From positions 17,505,381-17,569,380 of the forward strand of contig NC_136019.1 of NCBI RefSeq assembly GCF_048128805.1: a DNA stretch of 64,000 nucleotides. The letters run 5' to 3'. Positions 10,941-23,389 of this stretch are shown in pieces. Made by a program: the position numbers and the translations under genes. Within the stretch, counting starts at the first letter, position 1; every line of letters starts with the position of its first letter. The DNA is from Centroberyx gerrardi (Eukaryota; Chordata; Actinopteri; Beryciformes; Berycidae). The notes beneath the pieces are model-generated. The model worked only from the letters and a program-made list of their open reading frames with translations. It searched no databases and was not told the origin of the DNA.

Positions 10941-12611
10941 CCCCATTGTTGAAAGTTGTGCGAGAAGTGGCGTCAAGACCTACACAGTCATGGTGGTATA
11001 CGTGATATTGCGTTGTTTGCACTGTCATGGTGTGTTTCTGCCTCCGGATTTCAAACTGGACAAACATGGCGGCTCGTTTGGAAACTTTCTCTTATATTAT
11101 GAAAATGGTTCACCGAAATGTGTTTCTGAAAACATTTGAGGCGAGAAATCAGCCATCATTTTACATCGACAACGGTTAGTTTAAAAGTTTGTATACGAGT
11201 TTCGGGAGTTTCCAGAGGCGGCGAGTCACGCTATTACAAGCGTCCATTCAAATCCTGAATGAACATCTGCATAGCAACAGGTGTGTCATCGTTCACTTTA
11301 TTGTCCAATCATAATGTTTCTTCCGCGGAAAACGTAGTTGTCAGGCATCGCAACCTGAGACAGCGAGAGAGAGAGAAACCAAATCGAGAGAAGTTGAATT
11401 GAAATCAGTGATAGACTATTACAGACTGAAATTATTACAATTAAACAACATAGAAATTAATTCCCGGCAGAAATATCTCAAATATTAAACTCCATCTCGC
11501 CGCGACTGAGGCTCAGTGGACTGACTTCATTTCAGGCTATAGTCTACTTTCTAACTCCGGTGCCGGTGAATGTGCGACCTGTTGAGAGTGACACCGGTGA
11601 CTCTTCCTCACATCTGTGTGGTGTGCACATAAGTTTGCTCAAGTGCATCTCCATACACAAGTGAGCCTTAACTGTGGTTGAAGTTCAAAATGTGTATGTG
11701 TGTGTGTGTGCGTGCACATACATGTCTGTGTGTGTATGGACACTCAAGACTGGAATTTTAATGTTAGTATGTTATGTTATGTTTGAATGATATCGCTAAT
11801 ATATTTGAATAAATGTCTCAAAATAGACTGCAAACTTTGAGGCCCTTTTTCTCAAAAACATAGTTTGGTGACATAAATGCCGTTCTTTCCAACATTGTAT
11901 TAAACTCAAAATGTCTCCAGGGGTCGATGTGACTGAAAATGATAGAGCAGGTCAAGGGCAGTACAGAACACATATTATACTAGGCCTCCTCTTGAAAGCC
12001 AAGAGGAGGCCAGGCTTGCACTAGGTCTACCTAGTCTTGTTTTGTAACAACCTTATTTTCTATTGTTTCACCTTTTCATCTTTTCCTGAATTTGTTACCC
12101 ATATTTTATTTGTTAGCATCGTTGTTAGTCAATAAATGACGTAGATCTGGCAGGACACTCTAAGTCTTGCATGCTGTGTCACCTGACTGCTGCCACACCT
12201 ATCATTTGGCGGTCTATTTAAAGGCCTTCATACTCACATTCACTGTACGCTGTGTGCTTTGCTGCTGTTATTTCCAAGAGCCTCCTCCACCCCAGCCTCC
12301 ACCTGCTGTGGTTCTGCTCTGTTTGTATGCACCCTGGAGGGTCTTTATTTCCAAATTAGTCCACGGCGGGATTATTTGCAATGCTCTCTGCATCTTATTT
12401 ATAATGTGCTATCTATAACTATGCTGTTATGCTGTATTACAGCAGCAGGGAGTATCCCCAAGAGTAGAACCAAACTGCCAAGACAAACTGTATTGCCATC
12501 TCAATTTGCAATAAATTATTAAGCTATGACTGATGTGATATCCTGACAGAAATCCTTTAATTTTAAACACTTTACCTGTGAAGTCAACTAAATCTTCATC
12601 TTTCTCTTCCT

Positions 12612-12649
12612 ATTCTTCTGCAGTGTATGCAAGTACACTGCAGAAGAAT
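12612..12649. repeat. Perfect inverted repeat, 16 bp arms
   Basis: The arm ATTCTTCTGCAGTGTA (12,612-12,627), a 6 nt spacer and the exact reverse complement (12,634-12,649). No longer flanking inverted repeat or target duplication was found. Confidence 0.9.
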
Positions 12650-12837
12650 TTTACCAGCCTCTTATTTTGGTTTAACTGTCAGCAGTTGATGCCATGTAGT
12701 ACATTTTAATATATTTGAGTGAATTATAATATTAACTAATATAACAATTATAAGATAAACACTGAAAAAAATACTATTATAACATTGAATTATGACAATC
12801 TTTCTTAAGATAACAGCTAATTTGATCCACTCAGCAG

Positions 12838-12876
12838 CCAATCAGGTATTCTGCAAGAAGAAAATGATGAACCAAT
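12838..12876 (+). promoter_or_regulatory. Paired CCAAT boxes, NITR-B2 promoter
   Basis: CCAATCAG at 12,838 and 12,872, with the same spacing as upstream of B1. Homology with the B1 flank begins only about 20 bp upstream of the first box, so these boxes lie in the short conserved proximal promoter. Confidence 0.5.
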
Positions 12877-12980
12877 CAGAAACTTGACAGATCTGGCATG
12901 ATGTAGGAGATGTTACTCTTGATAAGACTGCTGTCGCTTCAATAAGTCAGAACTGCTGTGGAGAAGAAGCAGAACGAATG

Positions 12981-14868
12981 ATGGAGCTAGGAGCAGAGAA
13001 GATGATGGTGTATCTTCTAAATGTTTTCATGCTCTGTAATCTGTGTAAGTAACAAATTTCCACTTGTGGGATCTTTTCATGAGAGTCTACATACAAATGT
13101 GATTATATGATTTAGGCTTCCTGCTTTTCTGTTTGTTTCAGGTGTGGCACAGTTCAGTGACATCTCTCAGCCTGTTTCTTTCCAAACTGCGGAGCTGGGA
13201 GACCCAGTTACGATTGAATGTCAGATAAACAGTGCTATGAAAAGTAGAGTATGGTACAAATTAACTACTGGGAGGAGACTACAGTCTGTGACATCAATAC
13301 ATACTTTAAATAGTCGCCATTATTCAGTAAAATTTGATGGCATCAAATATGATTTGAGCATATCTGCTACAATGTGGAAGGACATTGGCACATACTACTG
13401 TGGACTGTTACATTTGAACTTCATTGAATTTGGACCAGGAACCTTTTTGATGCTAAAAGGTATTTTATCTGTGCAATTTACCATTAAACATCCCAAGGTA
13501 AATTAACATGAATGTGAACTTCATGTCAGTGATCACAGTTCATTTGGTTTCTTCCCCAAGGTCCAAAGATGAACAGTGACTCTGTTGTTCAGCAGCCAGT
13601 GTCTAAGTCAGTCCAGCCAGGAGACTCTGTAACTCTCAACTGTTCTGTTCACACTGGCAACTGTGCAGGGGAATACACTAGTGTCTTTTGGCTGAAAAAC
13701 TCACACAATTCTGGTCCTGAAATGATTTACTCCTCTGGAAATAAGAATGACAGCTGTGAGAAGACTGAGACTGGCTCTCAACAAACTAGCTGTGTCTACA
13801 ACCTTCCCAAGAAGAACCTCAGCTCTGCCGATGCTGGAACCTACTACTGCGTTGTGGCTTCATGTGGGGAGATCCTGTTTGGAAATGGGACCGAGCTCTA
13901 TATTAAAAGTAAGACATTAATGAAAAAAAATAATGAGGGGTTTAATTCCAGGATGCTATATATTGATTTCGAGGGGGGGAATTTTAAAATGCATAATTTG
14001 ATTAAAAGAATACAGGTGACCCCATTCTCTATAATGTTAGCATTTTCTGAGCAAAGGACTTAAGATAGCTAATAACTTAAATGATACGTACACAGGACAT
14101 TTTCCAGTGTTAATAAGTGTAGATTTTTTAGTAACAATTATTTGGAGGGTTGAGTGGAGAGATCTTCGTCCACTAATAGAGCCGATATGGTTCTCGTCTG
14201 AAAGTATTAAATGGTGATGGTGGGTACTTATATTAAAACTAGCACAGTCTTAATTTTTTAAATCAAAACTGTTTGTTCTTTCTCTTTGCTGTGAAGGAAA
14301 CTCACCACTTGACCTGAGTCCAACTGTTGTTGCACTGGCTTTGTCAAACATCGTTCTTGGGATGGCAACACTTCTACTTGTATGGGCACTTTGCAAGAGT
14401 CGGAGCAAAGGTCCCACAGGTATTACAAATTATACATTATAATCATGACCTGTACATCTGTATCAGAAGCAGGGTGACATATTCTTTTATATTCTGTAAC
14501 AAATGGCACTGATAGTAGTTATCTTTGACTGTTCAGAGAAAACTGATGGATCTTCTGAAGGCAATCAGGTAATACAATTAATTTGCTTTTATTACCAACA
14601 ATTGATTTATACTCCAAATTCAACACCAACGTTGCAACATGTAAACTTAGTATGGCTTGTCTGTTTTCCACTAGACCTTTCTGTCTCAAACTGTCAGAAC
14701 AAGTCTCTAATACTTTATTTCCATTTCCGTCTTCCTCAGATTAGTGATGCAGTTCACTATGCAGCAGTGAATTTGGCTCCCAGAAGCTCCTCCTCCAGGC
14801 CAGCCACAGTGAAATACAGTAGAGACGCTGTATTGTATTCTGAGGTCAGGCACCGTCAACAGGACTGA
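12981..14868 (+). CDS. nitr: NITR-B2, inhibitory novel immune-type receptor (6 exons, 337 aa)
   Basis: Subfamily B NITR. Exons are 12,981-13,044, 13,142-13,459 (V), 13,561-13,908 (I), 14,297-14,419 (transmembrane), 14,537-14,568 and 14,740-14,868. Two ATGs are adjacent; the second (12,981) has A at -3 and G at +4 and matches B1. The V exon is 27 bp shorter than in B1 and 36 bp shorter than in B3, with residues missing around the second loop (SIHTLNSRHYS replaces a longer stretch). V cysteines, Trp and FGPGT are kept, and the extra loop cysteine of B1 and B3 is absent. The I domain is almost identical to B1 and ends FGNGTELYI. The transmembrane exon lacks four stalk codons (STLN). ITIMs are VHYAAV and VLYSEV. 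All indels keep the frame, so the gene is intact. Confidence 0.91.
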
Positions 14869-15477
14869 GAGGTTTAGTCCTGGACTGATGTAGATATTAG
14901 GGAATGAATATCAAATGCATATCTCTTGTTGACTCTGTTACATAAAGGTTAAAATATGACCAAAGACGTCTCTATCATGTTCTTTGTGAAAGTGCCACTG
15001 GGGCTTAGCACTACTTCAGTGTAATTAAAGCTGTAGTAGGCAACTTCGCACCCTTGCAGCTCCAAATGGCAGCGAGAGGTAACCGTTTGAATTTTTAGGA
15101 CTTCAGCACCCAAAAATTATATAATGGGACGCCAGTAAACTGCCCACAGCACACTCATGTTTACCATCCCAGCCAGTCTGTGATCGCTTGGGAAGATCTA
15201 ATGTTGGTGAGTCCAGCTTTCTCTGGACAGAGCAAAACTGATGTTTAGGAGACGGTTTGTATTTAAGTTTAAGTTTACTTAAACATACTTGTAAATATGA
15301 TGAATCTACGCTTTCTGAATTAGGGGGGATGAGACACTCTTCTCTATTGCAGCTCGACTTTGTGATTTAGGTTGATAAGATGTGTGTATAATAATCTTGC
15401 CTAGTGCAGACTTACAGTAATATAAGTTATTTAATAGCAGGAAAAATATAATTCATAATAATAATACAAGTAAATGG
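14869..15477. other. 3' flank of NITR-B2 and unassigned DNA
   Basis: 14,869-15,090 matches the 3' flanks of B1 and B4. A fragment at 15,184-15,240 (GGGAAGATCTAATGTTGGTGAGTCC) matches 27,589 and 51,651 downstream of B3 and B4. Nothing coding is seen. Confidence 0.6.
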
Positions 15478-15650
15478 CTCACTTTTCTATATTGTCTCTA
15501 GTCTCTATTGTTGTATATTATGTATATTACCTTTATTTTACTTTAGTACCTATTTTCTTTTATTACCTTGTACTTGACACATACTTCCTTGGCATTGTCC
15601 GCCAATTGCTGCTGTGGCACCTGAGCTTCCCCAAGGGGATCAATAAAGTG

Positions 15651-15681
<31 letters not shown>

Positions 15682-15694
15682 TATCTTATCTTAT
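15478..15694 (+). mobile_element. Non-LTR retrotransposon-type 3' tail with (TCTTA)n
   Basis: AT-rich UTR-like sequence leads to CCCCAAGGGGATCAATAAAG followed by about eight CTTAT units (15,652-15,694). This tail layout is typical of fish LINE 3' ends; the clade is not resolved. Confidence 0.5.
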
Positions 15695-16228
15695 CATGCA
15701 GCTACTGGTGGCTAAATTATTATAATGGGCCATGAAACAGAAAGGGCAGAATTTACAACACAAACTTCACAAGACCAAATGTACAGTGCAAAATAATGAT
15801 TAAAGCATACCGAGTAGGATTTTGCTAGTTGTGGCTTGTAAACACAACTTCAAAAGTTGATATGTCCTCTCAAGCTCAATAAGAACAAGACACGCGCCCC
15901 ATGAACGTGGTTGCCAGAATGGTACAAAACAGTAAAAAACTACAAAAAACAAGTACAGTGAGGCGAAACGCCAAGCAGACAAGGCTTGTTCCAAAAGGAG
16001 AATGAATCTGCAGTTGGCTTTCACCCATTGGCGAGTATTGAAGGAGAGGATGGGGATGAAGAGCCATGCAGAATTGACTTGTTTTCTGTTCTGACATGTA
16101 GGTGCCAGTTAGTTTGGCTAGCTATATCAGCTTTTCTACTACAACAAAAGTACACTGACAACGCTAGCTGCCAGTTTACAACAGTGGTTTTGGTTGCAGG
16201 CGTACACCCACTGCCAAAAGGTTGATGT

Positions 16229-16709
16229 CATAGAATTTGAATGGATAGAACGGGTCTTTCCCATTCTAATCAATGCTGCTAGATGGTCGGAGTGGCGGCC
16301 ATTTTTATGTGTACCGTTCCATAATATAAAACTTCTTTGGTACCGTTAGCTTCCGTATAAACTGACTTACGGCAAGTCGCAGAGGACCAAGCAGTGGAAA
16401 ACTGGCATTGTGCTATCTCTGTGGCTTTGCTGTCAGCAAGGAGCTACTCAAGGAGTTTTGGATCGGTTGGGTTTAATCGCGCTATATTACTGTTGATAAG
16501 TCATCACATTTTATTCATTTAACGTTCGTCTTGGAACATTACAAAGCTAACCCACTCACGCTGTGTGGCAGCCGGTGTAACACACTTTACGGCCTTAATG
16601 GCCAAACTTCCGTTGTCACCATAGAAACCAAACATAGACCATTTTTTGGTGTATCAGCCAAAATACCATAGAAAACAGTGGAAAGACCGTTCTATCCATT
16701 CAAATTATG
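16229..16709. mobile_element. Inverted-repeat non-autonomous element
   Basis: The left arm TTTGAATGGATAGAACGGG with AGTCTTTCCC-like continuation at 16,229-16,263 recurs as its reverse complement at 16,678-16,709, with one or two mismatches and an indel over about 32 bp. No coding region lies between. The arms may not be the true ends and I could not define a target duplication. Confidence 0.6.
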
Positions 16710-17479
16710 TGGTCGATGCCCAGAAACGTCCTGAACATTCAGAAAAAAGAAAATCCAGGCAGAAGGCAGGGTCTGGCAGGGTCTGTGACGCTGTCACACA
16801 CTACCAATGGGCCATAAGAAATTATTGAGTAGGATCATTATTGAATGAGTTTATGCTATTTCAAGGGAGTAAATCCTTGTCAGTATGCATTTAAATGGTT
16901 CAATTAAACATTTGAGTGCAATGCGTTTGCAGTAGTTAATTATCAAGTACGTTTTGAGTGTGTGCCAAAGCCACAAGAAATAGCATCTCCTTCCATACAG
17001 TATGTGAATGGATCCTTACATAGGCAAAGCATGCTCATAAAAATAAGACAAGGGTCTATTCATACCTTCTAACCAGAAATGTCAGTGCAGGTTGCACTTT
17101 TCAAACTAGCCAAGTCTCAGCCTTTAACTTGTGTTCTCACTCCTGTGGTGAAGGTGGTGTGAACTACAGTGAGCGAGTTTCCATTGCTGGAAACTGAAGT
17201 CCTTGCAGAGCTTGAACACAGGAAGACTGGCCTGTAGCCTCAAGCCCACAGCGTCTTGCAGTTCAGCCAGCCTGGTCTCACGAAATGTTGTTAAATGAGC
17301 ATGATGTCTTCAAATGCAAATAACATGTTCTGCACTAAAAAGTGAGAGAAAAGCATTTCCCCTCTAGGAAAGGATTATGTGGAGGAGACACGACTAGAAA
17401 CAGGAAGTAGTTTGACACTGAAATAGTGAAAGTAAGGGTGTGGAAGTCCGGGTGGTGGATGGGCAGATACATTTACCTT
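16710..17479. other. Intergenic DNA before the A2 block
   Basis: No gene. 17,107-17,440 is paralogous to about 53,357-53,690 in the B4-A4 interval (shared GAACACAGGAAGACTGGCCT and flanking text). This shows that the B2-A2 and B4-A4 intervals derive from one ancestral spacer. Confidence 0.6.
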
Positions 17480-19634
17480 CAACTCCAACGACCTGGGTTC
17501 AGTTCTCTACTCATGTAAAGAAGTACTCTTATCCATGGCCAAAAACCTACCCTAACATTAATTAAATTGCTTTTGTTGCCTAACATTAACCAGAGTTTCA
17601 GTTCCACAACATGTCGTCTGTGTTTCAGAGTTTGTGCTCATTTCATGAAATTTTGTGACTGTGTTGAGCTCGGCAATCATCAGAGCTGTTTGTGAGCTGC
17701 AATATGAGATGTTCCTGGTTTCAAGAAGCGGACCAAGTCACAGTGAACAGGACATAACATCCATCAATCAACAACTCAACACTTATTTCAGTATTTATAT
17801 CTAGTCTTTTCCTCCACTGGTTATTACATAAGAAACTGTACACCCAACCAAGCAAAGAGTTGTCCATGTTTTGGCACTGTTTCTGCTATGAACACTGAAA
17901 TGAAATGAAGCAGCCATTACACTGAGGCCTATTGACCTTTGCCCATATGCTCTGCACCTCTTTCAGTGCAGCAGCCTTTGTGGTTTTCAGCAGGATGTAG
18001 AGGTGTTTGTGCTCACACATATATGCTCCTCATGCCACTAAAGACCATTATAGCATCCAAAACCATTACTTTTGTGACATAACATATGATATCTACTCTA
18101 CCTAAAGAAACCACAAAGAACTCATCAGGTCACTTGTAGTAGTAATAACAATAATAATAATAAATTATTTGTATAACACTGTTAACATCAGTTTACAAAG
18201 TGCTTTAAGAATCAAATAAAAGCAAACGTCATTCTCTTAAAATGAATTCAAACAAGAATAAATAAGAAAAAAAGATAAGAATAGTACAGAAGCCCTGAAA
18301 GGCAAGGTGAAATTAGTTTTTTATCTCGTTTGGATGAGTTACTAAGTCCAACGAGGGCTTCTGCCAGTAAGTTGTTCGAAAGACTTAGCACTGGCATGGA
18401 GTAAGCTTTCCATAACCTAAAACAGATGCATGAAACAGCCCAACTACCTTTCATATACTGATGGAAACTTAAGGTTTGACCAAAATATAAGACTGGCATA
18501 ATCTAAAGGTCCTTTATATTCTTGCCTCATTATACCATCTCTAACACTGTGCAAATCTAACTTATGATGGATATCTGAGGCCAGCATATGAAAGCATATT
18601 TGCTGAAAACTGCAATTTATTGAAAGTGGCAATTTACAAACATTCACTATACATAGTTAAATCTGAGGTCTGATCTTAAATGGAGACACAAGGAACACCG
18701 GATCACACCAGCATCAAATAATTGTAACAAGCTCAATAACAAAAATGTCCAGTATGTTCATTAAAAGTTTGTTAACTCACAAAACGTCTAAACAAACTAC
18801 CTGTGGTCTCAATTTGATCTAAATCTCCCAGTATAGAGAGCAGGCACAATTCTAACAACTGTCGGGATATCTGTACCTCGCAGAGCACCAACCGACCGGC
18901 CTGACTCTGGCAACTGTGCTATCGAGGCTATAAGCTTGACAAAGAAAACGTGCATTTACAAGCAAATTCAAGAATACTTACATAGCCTAGTCTTCAAATG
19001 CCATTTGGAAGATAACTCAATATCATGATTTTTTTCTTTGGAAGATTAAAATTGATAGTCAAAACCTTTAAGCCTTTCATTGATGGTAAAAATGTAACTC
19101 TTCACAACATCACAGGTTTCAGTCTTAGTTCTCTGGATTCTAGCTTTGGAAGAGTCATTCATGTTCTCAAGTATGGATTGAACTATGTAAAATCGTATGA
19201 ACAGTGTGTGAATTTAGTGTGTATTTTCTGATCAAATGCTGATCATGCTAAAAGAACAAAAAAGATCATGCTACGCTGTATCTTTAGTTTGAGCAAATCA
19301 TCACAACTAACCAGTTACTACTACTTGGACAGATAATATTATGCCTGCATGCCAGTTATCTGGTCTGCATAACGTTGAAAGCTGTACACATTGGGCTGCC
19401 TTGCTGGCGATCAGAGCATAACTAGACACTGCTGTAACTTGTACCAATGTTTATGTATGCTGGCGATTTCTGTTTCACTGATTTTAAAGCTAATGTTAGG
19501 ATGGGTAGTCATTTTGTGGTTCAGATACCTCTTTCCACGTGTCTCTCTTCAAGGACCAGAATTAACAATGTAGGGGGCTATGACCATGTGTTCAATGTTG
19601 CCTAAAAAGGACATTCAATGTCAGTTCTGACTGG
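17480..19634. repeat. 5' flank of NITR-A2, direct repeat of the A1 flank
   Basis: Near-identical copy of 1-2086 with small indels; see that entry. It includes the L2 tail fragment at about 18,140-18,260. No gene. Confidence 0.8.
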
Positions 19635-19639
19635 CCAAT
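19635..19639 (+). promoter_or_regulatory. CCAAT box, NITR-A2 promoter
   Basis: GGCCAATCAAA, 75-79 bp upstream of the A2 ATG, as in A1. Confidence 0.5.
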
Positions 19640-19713
19640 CAAACACAGTCTTGTCTCTGAAGAGTGGAGTAGTTACGGAGATTCTCTCCATTCAACACAG
19701 AAATTTTGACACG

Positions 19714-21312
19714 ATGACACCACCAAAGTTTGCTTTTTTTCTGACATGTCTATTCTTGGGGAGGATGGGTAAGTTTTACCTTTTTGGACTGCTTTTTGTA
19801 TCCTTTAGGCTATAAGTTCACTCTTCGTATGATTGCTTCTATTTTTTTATGTCTTCTGCAATACAATATGTACATTATGATTTAATCCCTATCATGGCAT
19901 ACAATTAATTTTCATTTGCTTTATCTCTATTTTTAATTCAGCTCATATGACAACTCTGAAACAATCCTCATCTGTACATCAGGAGAGTGGTCTTGTATCA
20001 GTTAATGTTGGAGACAATGTGACTTTGCAATGCTTCTCTGAAGGTGATCTCGCACCAAAGTTTTACTGGTATAAGCAAACACTGGGACAGAAACCAAAGG
20101 TCATGTCTACCTTCTACAAATACGATAAAAATGGCAGTTTTCATGATGAATTCAAGTACAATCCACGCTTCATACTGGACACTGGAAATGGTAAGAATCA
20201 CTTGACGATCTCAGATTTGCGCCTTTCAGACTCAGCAACTTATTTCTGTGCAAGTAGCTATTCCTACAAGTTTGAATTTGCGGAGGGAGCTATTCTCAGT
20301 GTAAAGGGTTCGGGTTCCAACATCCAAGCTTTTGTCCACCAGCCAGCATCTGAGACCATCCAGCCAGGAGGCTCTGTGACTCTGAACTGTACAGTACACA
20401 CTGGGACCTGTGACGGAGAACACAGTGTTTACTGGTTCAGAAGCTCAGGAGAATCTCGTCCAGCAATCATTTACACCCATGGAGTCAGGAATGATCAGTG
20501 TGAGAGGAAACCCAAGACCCAAACACAGACCTGTGTCTACAACTTCCCAATGAAGAGCCTGAATCTTTCTGATGCTGGGACCTACTACTGTGCTGTGGTC
20601 TCATGTGGGGAGATACTGTTTGGAAATGCGACCAAGATGGACATTGAACGTAAGTCACATTTTAGCAGAGGCTGTCTCATTTCACAAATAGTTTTGACTA
20701 TTCCCTCACTAAACTTCAGATTAACATTAACAGAAAAAAAACACTTTGCAATGTGTCCTAATGTCTGGATCTGTGCAGATGGGGTGGATTCTCTTGTCTT
20801 AGTGTATCTCTTGAGTGTGGCAGTGGCATTCACCACCATCCTTGTTGTTATCCTGGCTTTCTCGGTGTATAAGATGAACAAGAGAAATTGTTGCCAATGC
20901 ACAGGTAATTCATATTCTTTGTATTTGATAGCATATATTCACTGTACATGGCATTTCAGTAAGAAGGCTTTTCATTCTGTCTACTTTTTCATAACCAGAT
21001 TCTCAACCAAGGAATTCAGTTGCCTCTACTCCGAATGCAGAGGTGAGTCTTTTCTATTTACATCAACTGTTGTATTACTGTACCAAGATATTTTTATAGC
21101 ACTGCAATAAAGTGTTTCTGTGGGCTTTTGTCGTATTTCCCTCATGTCCAATGTGTTACATTATTATTGCCACTAACAGTTTTATTTTTTACCAGGCCCA
21201 AGATGCAGACAACCTCCATTACGCTGCTTTAAGTGAAAACAAATCCAAAAGATCAAGAAGACAGAGGGACAACACCAAGACTGAATGTGTGTACTCCAGC
21301 ATAAGGCAGTAG
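19714..21312 (+). CDS. nitr: NITR-A2, inhibitory novel immune-type receptor (5 exons, 349 aa)
   Basis: Subfamily A NITR with the same structure as A1. Exons are 19,714-19,768, 19,942-20,649 (V plus I), 20,779-20,904 (transmembrane), 20,999-21,042 and 21,196-21,312. V-domain loops differ from A1 (GDLAPKFYW, SYSYKFEF), and FAEG again replaces FGxG. The I domain keeps six cysteines, but its J-like motif reads FGNAT, losing the second glycine. The helix is uncharged; tyrosine motifs are LHYAAL and CVYSSI. Unusually, intron 2 (20,650-20,778) is 129 nt, a multiple of three, and has no stop in frame, so a transcript that kept it would still read into the transmembrane exon. The same intron shifts the frame in A1. 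The main splice form is inferred from conserved sites. Confidence 0.92.
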
Positions 21313-22110
21313 AGCTGGACATGTTTCATCTGTACTTTAATTGATCAAGCTTTGTTCCTAAAAGGGCATCATTTTATTAGTGCCTCTTTATAAGGGTAAT
21401 GTAGATTTTCTGAAATAGGAACAGTTTTGTCAAAGTGATTTCATCCAAATATGATGACTGTAAAGCCTTGCCTTGCAATAAACTGAGAAAGCTTATGTCA
21501 GAGGTCTTGTTTGAAGTGACTTCTGATGTGAAAGGTGCAATGATTTCCACTATCACTATACCCGAAGGTTACAATGTGCAGAGAAGAATACACATTCACA
21601 CATTTGTGGTGCTGGTGAAGTGAGAGTTTCCGCTACTGGAAAATAAGTAGTAAAAATAAAAGTACCATGTCACTGAAAGACCTACCACTTTATCACAAAG
21701 CCAACCCCTCATCATTGACAGTGTAGTATGTACGGCAAAGGTCTAGTTTAATAGTCACTCATAGAAATACACCACACTCATCAGTCCCTCTTAGTTTAAT
21801 GATATAAGGAATAGTTACATCCTATACTGTCTATTGGTAAATACCTGTTAGTCTTAGCAGGTTGTTTGTTATAGACATGTTGATTGCACGTCACAAACCC
21901 AGAGATGTAAGAATCTTTTCATAGCTTCCTTGTGGATGGCAATCAAAAAATGAGAGCTCTCTATGCTTTGCTAAGATTTGGTCGTACATAAGTAGAACCC
22001 TCTGCTGTCTTTGTCTTTGTGTTTCAAGCAAGATGTCTACTTTCTTGCACAGCAGCCATATAAACCTATATATAACTTCAAAGAGCAACACTTTGACCTT
22101 GAGATAAGGT
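21313..22110. other. 3' flank of NITR-A2 and unassigned DNA
   Basis: 21,313-21,610 is the 3' UTR shared with A1 and A3, with AATAAA at 21,477. From about 21,612 the sequence departs from the A1/A3 version; the shared sequence resumes at about 23,390. No gene is seen in 21,612-22,110. Confidence 0.6.
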
Positions 22111-22111
22111 G

Positions 22112-22132
22112 TGTGTGTGTGAGTGTGAGTGT

Positions 22133-22214
<82 letters not shown>
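22112..22214. repeat. (GT)n-(GA)n microsatellite
   Basis: GT-rich start, then about 75 bp of uninterrupted GA. It produces long open frames of alternating Glu-Arg or Leu-Ser that are not genes. Confidence 0.95.
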
Positions 22215-22216
<2 letters not shown>

Positions 22217-22309
22217 CAAGGAAGAAAGCAAGAAAGCAAGAAGTTTTGAATCTGAGCTTTGGATCCTAAGACTTATGAAGAAAGCTGGTGTGCTCTTGAT
22301 CAGGAGTGT

Positions 22310-23075
22310 CAGAGGACGTTGATGAGGACCACCTCTCAGTGGACGAGCAATCCCAGGCAAGAGCCTTTTGCAATCCACAAGTGTATGAGGAGAACCCTGT
22401 CCATACAGATGTAGCAAAGCATGACATTGTGTTGAAAGAGAATGTACCTGTAAGATTTCTAAGTTACAGGATATCTGAGCGCCTCCTGGCCCCCTTTAAG
22501 AAGGGGGTGGACCTGATGTTGTCCCTTGGGATCATCAAATCCTCAAGGAGTGAGTGGTGCAACCCAATTGTCCTGGGAGCAAAGAAGGATGGCGCAATAA
22601 GGCTTTGTATTGACTTTCAGTACTTGAATTCTATGTCCAGGTTTGATGATTGGATTGATGACCTGATGAGCACCTGGGCAATGTCAAACATTTAACTATC
22701 ACTAACCTACAATATGCAAGTCTCTCTGACCAGTAACCCCTTCATGTGTGTGTTCACCAGAACAGAAACTGAGAACCTTGGCTATGTCATCAGGAATTTG
22801 ACATGATTAAGCCCCAGGTCCAGGAGGTCCATGCCCCTGAGTCATGCCTACTACCTCAAACCAGAACACAGCTCAAGTCTTTCAGTGGGGTGTCAGGTTG
22901 GTATTTATTCCCTACTGTTCTGCTAGAGCTGCTGTTCTCACAGATATGACAAGACCAACAGGTCCCAACCAGCTCCTGTGAACAAAGGAGGCAGAATCCA
23001 TTTTCAGAGATGGCCAGCAGGCTCTGAGTAGCGCCCAGTACTGTAGTCCAGATTTTGATCAGCCCTTTACAAACT
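22310..23075 (+). mobile_element. Gypsy LTR retrotransposon fossil, polymerase fragment
   Basis: Broken piece of a Gypsy-type pol. The reverse transcriptase start is recognisable (KKGVDLMLSLGIIKSS, SEWCNPIVLGAKKDG), followed by tether/RNase H-proximal sequence (SARAAVLTDM, TKEAESIF). No LTRs were identified. Several breaks make it an old remnant. It lies in the DNA specific to the A2 downstream flank. Confidence 0.7.
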
Positions 23076-23386
23076 GGTGCTTCAGCAAGTCAAGTCAACC
23101 GTAGACCCACAGTGAACGCAAAGAAGAACTCAGAAAAACACCTCATTAAGAAAACAATGGAAGAAACCTTGGGCGGACCCATTCATAGAGGGATCCCCCG
23201 CCAGCATGGCTGAGCGAGTAATAGGTGCTGGGACAAAACAATAATATGGACAATAACATGGACAATTCTGAGATAACAAAGCAAATAGCACAAAGAGAAA
23301 CATGCCGAAGCAGAAAGATGGGAGTTATGCAGCTAGGGCAGCACCGGTGTCCATAAAAGCTCGTCTACAGTACTGAAACTGAAACT
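23076..23386 (-). mobile_element. LINE or SINE 3' end remnant
   Basis: On the reverse strand the sequence reads GGTTTCTTCCATTG and AATGAGGTGTTTTTCTGAG, a conserved 3' core of several fish L2-related LINEs and V-type SINEs. No coding part. The family is not resolved. Confidence 0.35.
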
Positions 23387-23389
23387 GGC

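Larger units (their letters stand above)
9756..12837. other. Intergenic region B1-B2
   Basis: No gene is supported over 3.1 kb. The first 260 bp (to about 10,010) is the 3' flank shared with B2 (14,869-15,090) and B4 (51,014-51,260). The rest is unique in this window: a (CTGA)n run, a segment at about 11,020-11,560 (ACATGGCGGCTCG, GCGAGAAATCAGCC, GCATAGCAACAG) that has the look of a non-autonomous DNA transposon but whose ends I could not pair, and a perfect hairpin at 12,612. Short open frames here lack coding features. Confidence 0.6.

Noticed and set aside
19947-21110. A 387-codon single-exon gene over NITR-A2
   Set aside because: It reads through conserved splice sites into introns and takes exon 4 in the wrong frame, losing the tail motifs; the spliced model matches seven paralogues.
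22011-22417. Open frames across the GA microsatellite
   Set aside because: They are runs of Glu-Arg or Leu-Ser made by a dinucleotide repeat.
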